Source of the DNA: an uncultured Alphaproteobacteria bacterium
Lineage (GTDB): Bacteria; Pseudomonadota; Alphaproteobacteria; Puniceispirillales; Puniceispirillaceae
Assembly (NCBI GenBank): GCA_937924895.1
Contig: CALEYP010000021.1
Location: 1-21,457, forward strand
Length of the DNA stretch: 21,457 nt
Direction of reading: 5' to 3'
Shown one piece after another: positions 15,710-21,457 of this stretch (positions are counted from its first letter, which is position 1; every line of letters starts with the position of its first letter). Both the position numbers and the translations under genes were made by a program. The notes beneath the pieces are model-generated. The model was not told the DNA's origin and ran no database searches. It saw nothing but the letters and a program-made list of their open reading frames with translations.

Positions 15710-16684
15710 CTACCCTTCTTCTATGAAATCAGGCATCTGCCTTGGCACGTCAGACATCATCTCAAGATAACGCAAGGCTGATGTGAAATGCGTTGGCAGA
15801 GGCGCGTCCAAGAGCCGCCCATCCGGCAACCGAAGGAATTGTGCATGCAAATGTAATTGCTTTGCAAAATCATGTCCTGGATGTGCCTCTGCGCCGGCAT
15901 ATTTACCATCCCCCAAAATCGGTGCCTTTTGGGTTAACATATGGACACGAAGCTGATGCGTTCGCCCAGTGCGGGGTTGCAGTGCCACAAGCGACATAGC
16001 ACCGGCTGACCGCGCGCAGGTGGTGAAAATCGTATGAGCAAATTGACCATTTTCAAAATCAGGCGACATCTTCTCACGTCCCATCGGCCCCGATTTGGCA
16101 AGAGGAATGCGGATATGGCCATCATCTGCGATATTGCCCAAGATCAATGCCAGATAGGATTTCCGGATGGCATGTGATTGGAAAGCGGCAGCAAGCTCTC
16201 TGGCCGCTTTATCATGTTTGGCCACAAGCAATAACCCAGATGTATCCTTATCTAATCGATGAACCAATTTAGGCCGTGTTTGACCGGAAAAAGCTGATTG
16301 CAACACCCCATCAATATGACGTGTAGTAGAAGTGCCACCTTGCACGGCTAGGCCAGCTGGTTTGTTTAGCGCAATCCAATCTTTGGTCTCTTCGAGAATC
16401 AATCCCTCAAAAAACGCTTTGTCAGCTTTTTGTTTTTGAGCAGAAGGCTGAGAGGCCGTTGGCTTAGCTGAGGGCGTATCAGCCGTCAAAAGCCAATCAG
16501 GTAGCTTTAAAATTTGCCCTGCTTGACAGCGATGATTAGCTTTGACTTTCACCCCATCAAGACGCATTAAACCCGATCGCAACGACTTTTCGATTTGAAC
16601 CTGTTTAATATGCGGAAACTGGCGTTTAATGGCCCTATCAAGGCGGCTATCTTGTTCTGATTTAGGAATGGTAAATTCGGCCAT
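15710..16684 (-). CDS. rluC: 23S rRNA pseudouridine synthase, RluC/RluD family
   Basis: An S4-like RNA-binding domain (about 12-65: DSRLDRAIKR, GLMRLDGVKVKANHRCQAGQ) is followed by a linker rich in Ala, Gln and Lys (about 69-90) and the catalytic domain from about 95. The catalytic Asp is D145 in HRLDKDTSG, with ALNKPAGLAVQGG and RTGRTHQLRVHM as further family motifs. It isomerises uridines in 23S rRNA. RluC is favoured over RluD by the 324-residue length and the block order, but the exact target sites cannot be told from sequence. It begins 2 nt after crcB stops; the GGGGG site (complement of 16695-16699) lies inside the crcB end, so translation is coupled. Confidence 0.9.
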   Translation of the reverse strand: MAEFTIPKSEQDSRLDRAIKRQFPHIKQVQIEKSLRSGLMRLDGVKVKANHRCQAGQILKLPDWLLTADTPSAKPTASQPSAQKQKADKAFFEGLILEETKDWIALNKPAGLAVQGGTSTTRHIDGVLQSAFSGQTRPKLVHRLDKDTSGLLLVAKHDKAARELAAAFQSHAIRKSYLALILGNIADDGHIRIPLAKSGPMGREKMSPDFENGQFAHTIFTTCARSAGAMSLVALQPRTGRTHQLRVHMLTQKAPILGDGKYAGAEAHPGHDFAKQLHLHAQFLRLPDGRLLDAPLPTHFTSALRYLEMMSDVPRQMPDFIEEG

Positions 16685-16686
16685 AA

Positions 16687-17073
16687 TTACTTTACCCCCA
16701 CACCCAAACGCACCAAATAATAGGCACCAAAAAAGATAAAGAGAGAACTAAAGACAGAAAGGCTTATATAGGTAAACAAAGTGCCATAAGCGCCTTTTTC
16801 AAAGAGTGTGAAGCTATCGAGGGTAAAGCTTGAAAATGTGGTGAGCGCACCGCAAAGCCCAATCAGCATAAAGGGACGCCAGATTTCATATTGCGGATGC
16901 GCCATTAAATAAGCGGCAAGCCCCCCCATCACAGCACAGCCTAAGATATTAGCTAGTAAGGTTGCCGCCCAGAGAGGCCACGCCATATACCCTCCTAGGA
17001 AAAGCGATAGGCCATAACGCATTGAGGCACCAATTGCACCACCAGCAGCCACAGATAGAAGGGACGTAAACAT
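16687..17073 (-). CDS. crcB: Fluoride channel CrcB (Fluc)
   Basis: The 128-residue protein has four membrane segments and works as an inner-membrane dual-topology dimer that lets fluoride leave the cell. Family marks are GGAIGASMRY at 11-20, the pore Asn N42 in LLANILGC, and GLCGALTTFSSF at 72-83, which carries the phenylalanine pair (F80, F83) of the fluoride path. I see no crcB-type fluoride riboswitch in the 14-nt gap before it, so it is probably expressed with the surrounding block and not induced by fluoride on its own. Confidence 0.95.
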   Translation of the reverse strand: MFTSLLSVAAGGAIGASMRYGLSLFLGGYMAWPLWAATLLANILGCAVMGGLAAYLMAHPQYEIWRPFMLIGLCGALTTFSSFTLDSFTLFEKGAYGTLFTYISLSVFSSLFIFFGAYYLVRLGVGVK

Positions 17074-17087
17074 GGGCTGTATCTAGC

Positions 17088-17954
17088 CTATTTTACGCCA
17101 AAAATCCAGCCTTCCTTCTGTGCAGCAGGAGGCACATCCCATAGGGTCTTATCAGCTGATAGCCCGCGCAGGGCTGCCGCTGAAATTAACGCATCTGCAT
17201 CATCGCCATCCGGACCAGCGGCAACAAAATCATCTGGCACAGGCGCAGAGCCGAAAAAGGCCAAGGCATGGTTGATATTTTTGGGGTCAGTATGCGCCCC
17301 ATTAATGGCCTTAATCCCGGCCATTGCAAAATAATAGGATGGGAAAATTTCAACCAAAGTCAGGGTGGCCTCGGGCCGCGTCAAAAATGGCCAGATGGTT
17401 GCCTCATCTGCCATATGATGACACAGACGCATACCAGCCAATGAACCTGTTCCCACACCAGCCGGCCCAACACAATTAAATGTAGGACTAGGAGATTTCA
17501 CAGATGCGGCAGCTTGTTCTGTTAGACGACGACGCGATCGAAACTGGCTCCCTTTCCGCCCTGCTGGCGCATTATAATAGGCGCCATAATGAGGATGGTC
17601 CCATATCATACCACCATAAAGGTCTGGGGCATCGTCATTACACGCATCAACCAGCGCCCAAAGGGCTGGCGCGTCATCTGGTTGCATAACAGATGTGGCG
17701 AGGTCTGGAAAATACACCTCTTCATCAGCAAAGGGATAGGCAAAGGCAAAATCAATTCCAGCAAGCACGCGTGCTTTTGAGGAGAGTTGCTTAAGATATC
17801 TGACAACGTCCCCCCGGCTGAAATAGGTATCCCCAGAGGGCGGCATGATTTTATCTGGCACAGCGGTCCCGGAAGGCGCGCAAAAAACAGATATCCCCTT
17901 ATGGCGGTGGCCTTTAGCCCCTGACCAGTCAATCCCCACATAATAGTCAAACAT
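17088..17954 (-). CDS. DUF429-like protein with RNase H-type fold
   Basis: The start is ATG 17954, which shares its A with the rarA stop (TGATG), instead of the in-frame TTG just before it; this gives 288 residues. Four acidic motifs spaced like an RNase H-like nuclease are visible: D9 in VGIDWSG, D68 in AGIDFAFAYP, E202 in TLVEIFPSYYF, and D254 in DGDDADALISA. This set matches the pattern of the DUF429 family, predicted nucleases without an established biological role. The middle (about 115-185) is a less conserved insertion with many Gly, His and Arg. Coupling to rarA suggests, but does not show, a role near DNA replication or repair. Confidence 0.8.
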   Translation of the reverse strand: MFDYYVGIDWSGAKGHRHKGISVFCAPSGTAVPDKIMPPSGDTYFSRGDVVRYLKQLSSKARVLAGIDFAFAYPFADEEVYFPDLATSVMQPDDAPALWALVDACNDDAPDLYGGMIWDHPHYGAYYNAPAGRKGSQFRSRRRLTEQAAASVKSPSPTFNCVGPAGVGTGSLAGMRLCHHMADEATIWPFLTRPEATLTLVEIFPSYYFAMAGIKAINGAHTDPKNINHALAFFGSAPVPDDFVAAGPDGDDADALISAAALRGLSADKTLWDVPPAAQKEGWIFGVK

Positions 17955-19219
17955 CAATTAGACTCTCGTAACTTTTGCCAATAGGCCAAGCGTTTGGCAA
18001 TATCCCGCTCAAAGCCAATTTCTCGCGGCTTATAATAGGATTCCCGCGGCATCTCATCCGGAAAACATTGCTGTCCAGAAAAGCCATGTTGACTGTCATG
18101 GTCATAGGCATAGCCCTTGCCATAGCCCATATCTTTCATCATTTTCGTTGGCGCATTGAGCAAATGCTTTGGCGGTGGCACGGCACCTGTGCGGTGAGCG
18201 GCCTTGAAAGATGCCTTCGCTACGACGTGAGCCGCATTGGCTTTAGGGGCTGTGCTAAGATAAATCACAGCTTGCACAAGTGCTAAATCTCCCTCTGGTG
18301 AGCCAAGCCGCTCATAGGCTTGCCATGCAGCCAGGGCCTGCGGTAATGCTTGAGGATCGGCAAGGCCAATATCTTCTGAGGCAAAACGTGTCAGCCGGCG
18401 CGCAATATAACGCGCATCTTCACCGGCACTTAACATCCGCGCTAGCCAATAAAGGGCCGCATCACAGTCTGATGCGCGCAACGATTTATGAAGCGCAGAG
18501 ATAAGGTTAAAATGCTCATCCCCCGCCTTATCGTAATTCAGCGCTTTTTTAGAGAGTATCTCAACGAGATCAGCGGGCGTCAGAGTCTCTGGCAAATGCG
18601 ATTGCGCAGCCAACTTCTCCACCATGTTTAATAGGTAACGCCCATCACCATCCGCCATCTCAATTAAAGCCGCATGCGCTTCACCCGTTAAAGCCAAGGG
18701 CTTGGGCAAATAAGCCTCAGCACGCGCCAAAATTGCCGCCAAGGCGTCTTTGCCTAGCAAGGTCAAAGATAAAATCTGAACCCGAGATAGGAGCGCGGCA
18801 TTTAAGGCAAAAGACGGGTTTTCTGTGGTCGCCCCAATGAGCCTGACCGTCCCTTTTTCAATGGCAGGCAAAAGCGCATCTTGCTGTGCTTTATTGAAGC
18901 GATGTATTTCATCAATGAAAATGAGAGTGCGCTGACCACGTGCAAAACGCTCCTCTGCGGCTGCAAAAAGGCGCCTGACATCGGCAAGCCCATCTAAGAC
19001 AGCTGACAATGTTTCAAAATGATCGCCAGCCTGCCGCCCCACAAGATGAGCAAAAGTTGTCTTTCCCGTGCCAGGCGGCCCCCATAGAATGAGTGAGCCA
19101 GTGGTGAGGCTTGCCTCATCTAGCGATAAGAGAGCTGGCTGGCCAAAAAACTCATCTAAGCTTTGGGGGCGCAATCTCTCAGCCAGAGGTATGGCCTGTT
19201 GTAACACATCATCATTCAT
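17954..19219 (-). CDS. rarA: Replication-associated recombination protein RarA (MgsA), AAA+ ATPase
   Basis: This clamp-loader-like AAA+ ATPase acts at stalled replication forks. The 421 residues start with PLAERLRPQSLDEFFGQ; Walker A GPPGTGKTT is at 47-55, Walker B with D103/E104 in FIDEIHRF, and sensor 1 in IGATTENPSF. The C-terminal tetramerisation domain includes PPKHLLNAPTKMMKDMGYGKGYAYDHD, a typical RarA stretch. The ATG at 19219 has no Shine-Dalgarno in the preceding 15 nt. A TACACT hexamer about 7 nt before the ATG could be a -10 box, giving a nearly leaderless message. It is the first gene of the - strand block that runs to 10332. Confidence 0.95.
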   Translation of the reverse strand: MNDDVLQQAIPLAERLRPQSLDEFFGQPALLSLDEASLTTGSLILWGPPGTGKTTFAHLVGRQAGDHFETLSAVLDGLADVRRLFAAAEERFARGQRTLIFIDEIHRFNKAQQDALLPAIEKGTVRLIGATTENPSFALNAALLSRVQILSLTLLGKDALAAILARAEAYLPKPLALTGEAHAALIEMADGDGRYLLNMVEKLAAQSHLPETLTPADLVEILSKKALNYDKAGDEHFNLISALHKSLRASDCDAALYWLARMLSAGEDARYIARRLTRFASEDIGLADPQALPQALAAWQAYERLGSPEGDLALVQAVIYLSTAPKANAAHVVAKASFKAAHRTGAVPPPKHLLNAPTKMMKDMGYGKGYAYDHDSQHGFSGQQCFPDEMPRESYYKPREIGFERDIAKRLAYWQKLRESN

Positions 19220-19282
19220 GTCGCAGAGTGTAGCAGAGTGCCCCCCTAATCTGCTAGCGCTGTATTTCCTATGGGGTAGGTA

Positions 19283-20290
19283 TTACCAGCCTGTTTGATT
19301 GATGATCATTTGTGCTTTGCTTGCATTTTCTGCCAAGGCTTCAATCGGCAGGCTATCTGCTTTGAATTGCCCCCATAGTGAAAGCGCTTGTGCCATTGGG
19401 ACAGACTCAACCACAGGATATTCGTAATTTACCTCACCATAAAGTTGTTGCGCGGCTTGAGAGGTAAGGAATTCCAGCAATTTCACAGCATTCTCTTTAT
19501 TAGGTGCGTATTTCGCAACACCGCCGCCAGATATATTGATATGTGCGCCTCTATCTTGCTGATTTGGAAAAACGAGACGGATAGCTGAGGCCCATTCCTG
19601 TTGCTCTGTCTCTTCCGCGGTTAGCATTTTGCCATAATAATAATGATTCATAATCGCCACATCACATTCACCTGCATAAATAGCTTTGGCCTGCGCGCGA
19701 TCATTACCTTGCGGACGGCGCGCTAAATTATTGACTAATGCTGTGGCCCAGTTCGTTGCCTCTGCTTCTCCGTGATGCGCTATAAGAGACGCCAGTAATG
19801 CGCGATTATAGACATGGCTGCCTTTACGCGTGCAGACGCGCCCTTGCCATTTCGGGTCTGCCAAATCTTCGATACGTGTAATCTCACCCTCTGCCACACG
19901 GTCCTGTGACACAGCGATAATCCGCGCCCGCTTTGACAAACCAAACCAGATATTATCATCAGAGCGTAAATGAGCTGGGATCTGGGTGTTTAAAATCTCT
20001 GAGTCAATCGGCTGGAACAACCCGCGATCCGCATAATCAGATAAGCGGCTAATATCTACCGTCAAAATAAGGTCTGCGGGGCTTGCTGCCCCCTCTGCTT
20101 CGAGGCGCTGTGCAAGACCTTTTGAGGCAAAGACAACATTCGTTGTAATACCTGTCTGTTCGGTAAATTGATCCAAGAAAGGTTGTAACAAAAATTGCTG
20201 ACGATGCGAGTAGATATTCACCTCACCTGCCACAGTCGCAAAGGGTGACAGCACACAAAGGGCACAAACCATCAACATTGCACGAATCAT
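19283..20290 (-). CDS. Periplasmic Fe(III)-binding protein of an ABC transporter (FbpA/FutA-like)
   Basis: A signal peptide is clear (hydrophobic residues 2-18, cleavage around ATVAG/E). The mature protein begins EVNIYSHRQQFLL, the usual opening of ferric-binding proteins, where the Tyr/His (Y27, H29) contribute to the metal site. The tyrosine run NHYYYGKML (Y217-Y219) provides the phenolate ligands typical of FbpA/FutA. Length 335 is normal. It would capture ferric iron in the periplasm for an inner-membrane permease and ATPase, neither of which is in the window. GAGG 10 nt before the ATG is the ribosome site. The promoter carries a Fur-box-like palindrome, which fits iron repression. Confidence 0.9.
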   Translation of the reverse strand: MIRAMLMVCALCVLSPFATVAGEVNIYSHRQQFLLQPFLDQFTEQTGITTNVVFASKGLAQRLEAEGAASPADLILTVDISRLSDYADRGLFQPIDSEILNTQIPAHLRSDDNIWFGLSKRARIIAVSQDRVAEGEITRIEDLADPKWQGRVCTRKGSHVYNRALLASLIAHHGEAEATNWATALVNNLARRPQGNDRAQAKAIYAGECDVAIMNHYYYGKMLTAEETEQQEWASAIRLVFPNQQDRGAHINISGGGVAKYAPNKENAVKLLEFLTSQAAQQLYGEVNYEYPVVESVPMAQALSLWGQFKADSLPIEALAENASKAQMIINQTGW

Positions 20291-20328
20291 TTTTATATCC
20301 TCAACAAATCTCGATTAAGTCTGTGCTA

Positions 20329-20357
20329 TCTATAGAGGGATATTGTTGCGATTGCAA
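20329..20357 (-). promoter_or_regulatory. Promoter of the iron-binding protein gene
   Basis: On the - strand, TTGCAA (complement of 20352-20357) and TATAGA (complement of 20329-20334) form -35 and -10 hexamers with a 17-bp spacer. Transcription would begin around 20322, leaving a leader of about 30 nt before the ATG at 20290. Confidence 0.6.
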
Positions 20358-20369
20358 ATCATTCGCAAT
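20351..20369. promoter_or_regulatory. Fur-box-like operator
   Basis: The 19-bp sequence ATTGCAAATCATTCGCAAT is a palindrome with a central base and one mismatched pair. It resembles the TTGCAAATnATTTGCAA form of Fur sites. It covers the -35 hexamer of the iron-binding protein gene, where a bound Fur-type repressor would block RNA polymerase. A further TTGCG at 20346-20350 suggests a second, overlapping half-site. Confidence 0.65.
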
Positions 20370-20379
20370 AAAATTTATG

Positions 20380-20409
20380 AAAAAAGGGCCCTCACAAAGA
20401 GAGCCCTTT
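20380..20409 (-). terminator. Intrinsic terminator of the RTX protein gene
   Basis: Read on the - strand, AAAGGGC pairs with GCCCTTT (complement of 20403-20409 and 20383-20389), extended by three more pairs after one mismatch, with a 5-nt loop and a six-T run. It starts 31 nt after the RTX gene stop and lies just upstream of the Fur box, insulating the iron gene from RTX transcription. Confidence 0.85.
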
Positions 20410-20439
20410 CCCCATTTGGATGGTTTCAAACCCATGACC

Positions 20440-21457
20440 TTAGACAAATTCGAAATTGTTCAGTGTCAAACTGCCATCCAAATCTTCGAAAGCGAGCACC
20501 ATATCATAACCGCCATTTTCAGCCTGGTATAAGAGCACCGTTTCAACATCACCATCATTGTCATAATCATGAGAGAATGAACTATAATTTGTGTTATCGA
20601 AGAAATCACGACGATTGGCAAAATCAGCCTCGCCCTCTAATTCAATGCGTAACTTATCAACCGCTAGGTCAAAATCTGTAATCACATCAAAACTTGACTG
20701 CTTCGGGGTCGCATCAATCACGAAGACATCAGCGCCCTCACCACCAGTTAGCGTGTCTTTCCCCGCACCACCGATGAGGACATCATCACCTGCGCCGCCT
20801 GACAGCTCATCATTGCCTTTGCCGCCATGTAAGATATTGGCTTCTTTATTACCGGCAATCACATCAGCAAAGTCCGTACCTGTGACATTTTCAACTGAGC
20901 GGACAATATCAGCAGCTGCCGCACCTGCCTCTTCACCAAACTTTGTAGATGCATAAGGTGAGCGGTCCAAAGGTGACAAATCAACTGTGATTGATTGTGT
21001 GGCATCCTGATACGAGATTGTATCAGCCCCTTCACCGCCATGATACCAGTCCTGGCCAGCGGTCCCGATAAAGACATCATCACCATCTTGACCCCAGATA
21101 CGGTTATTACCAGCATCACCACGCAGCGTATCGGCAAAATCAGAACCTGACAAATTCTCGATATTCCATAGCTGGTCACCTGTCGCATCGCCGCCTTCTG
21201 CGCTACGACCGCCAAGGTCAACTGATACGCCAGCATCACTACCTTGATAACTTGCCGTATCTTGTTTACCTGAGCCACCATCTAACTTATCAGCGCCCTT
21301 GCCCCCGATGAGGTAGTCATTATCTTTGTCACCCCAAAGAGTGTCATTCCCTGCCCCACCAAATAGGAAGTCATTATTCTGATTACCACGAAGGAAGTCA
21401 TTACCCTCGCCACCATAGATATTATCATTGCCTTTACGGCCTTGGATTTGCTCTGCT
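20440..21457 (-). CDS. RTX (hemolysin-type calcium-binding repeat) protein, C-terminal part, 5'-truncated
   Basis: The frame stays open to the right edge, giving 338 visible residues; the TTG near 21153 is internal. The visible part starts with GGxGxDxhx-type nonapeptides (GGEGNDFLR, GGAGNDTLW), followed by two copies of a module that reads TASY or TISY, then VSVDL or ITVDL, then IENLSGSDFADTL or VENVTGTDFADVI. A second nonapeptide block (GGKGNDELS, GGAGDDVLI, GGAGKDTLT) leads into DVITDFDLAVDKLRI, a frequent ending of type I-secreted proteins, and the hydrophobic tail LTLNNFEFV. A calcium-loop-like DYDNDGDVET sits near the end. It is probably secreted by an ABC/MFP/TolC-type exporter and folds on Ca2+ outside. 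The N-terminal functional domain, if any, is off-window, so enzyme, adhesin or S-layer roles remain open. Confidence 0.9.
   Translation of the reverse strand, partial: AEQIQGRKGNDNIYGGEGNDFLRGNQNNDFLFGGAGNDTLWGDKDNDYLIGGKGADKLDGGSGKQDTASYQGSDAGVSVDLGGRSAEGGDATGDQLWNIENLSGSDFADTLRGDAGNNRIWGQDGDDVFIGTAGQDWYHGGEGADTISYQDATQSITVDLSPLDRSPYASTKFGEEAGAAAADIVRSVENVTGTDFADVIAGNKEANILHGGKGNDELSGGAGDDVLIGGAGKDTLTGGEGADVFVIDATPKQSSFDVITDFDLAVDKLRIELEGEADFANRRDFFDNTNYSSFSHDYDNDGDVETVLLYQAENGGYDMVLAFEDLDGSLTLNNFEFV

Noticed and set aside
17074..17087. Fluoride riboswitch before crcB
   Set aside because: The gap is only 14 nt and I see no riboswitch-like stem or pseudoknot in it; the gene is inside an operon.
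20750..21457. Repeated DNA that could suggest a CRISPR or tandem-repeat array
   Set aside because: The repeats are in-frame Gly/Asp nonapeptide codons of an RTX protein, with variable DNA and no spacer pattern.

Overview
The window looks like chromosomal DNA of a marine-type alphaproteobacterium, perhaps a SAR116-like or other Rhodospirillales-type lineage. The clues are an ATP12-family F1 chaperone gene, a tightly packed rarA / crcB / rluC / HAD phosphatase / ATP12 block of the kind I recall from alphaproteobacteria, a DctPQM TRAP transporter, a propionyl-CoA carboxylase operon and an RTX protein. The taxonomic guess is inference from gene content and moderate base composition; there is no rRNA or marker gene here to settle it. 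I see no tRNA, rRNA, CRISPR array, insertion sequence or prophage gene.

Layout. (1) 2-4893 with 4903-5928 is a galactoside-use locus. On the + strand the 3' part of a GH4 alpha-galactosidase (melA-like) is followed by galT and galK. On the - strand, facing them, an ABC sugar-importer ATPase is followed by a GH42 beta-galactosidase. Together they would release galactose from alpha- and beta-galactosides and pass it to the Leloir pathway. galE, the importer's binding protein and permeases, and any regulator are not in view and may lie left of the window. galK and the beta-galactosidase gene overlap tail to tail by 12 bp. (2) 6090-6380 is a small orphan membrane-anchored protein. (3) 6529-9595 is a dctP-dctQ-dctM TRAP operon with a strong hairpin plus T tract between dctP and dctQ. 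(4) 9666-10319 is lipB.

(5) 10332-19219 is one long - strand block. Read in transcription order it holds rarA, a DUF429-like RNase H-fold protein, crcB, rluC, a HAD phosphatase, ATP12, pccB, pccA and a small HEPN-like protein. Gaps are short (from a 1-bp overlap to 28 nt) and no terminator is visible inside, so it is probably one transcription unit mixing replication/repair, fluoride export, RNA modification, ATP synthase assembly and propionyl-CoA carboxylation. (6) 19283-20290 is a periplasmic iron-binding protein gene whose promoter carries a convincing Fur-box-like palindrome over the -35 element. (7) 20440-21457 is the C-terminal part of an RTX calcium-binding, probably type I-secreted protein, ended by an intrinsic terminator at 20380-20409.

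Most of the window is ordinary metabolism. The least explained items are the RNxxxH (HEPN-like) protein at the end of the carboxylase operon, the DUF429-like gene translationally coupled to rarA, and the regulatory structures (dctP/dctQ hairpin, Fur box, palindrome at the sugar ATPase promoter). I do not see a clearly new multi-gene system.
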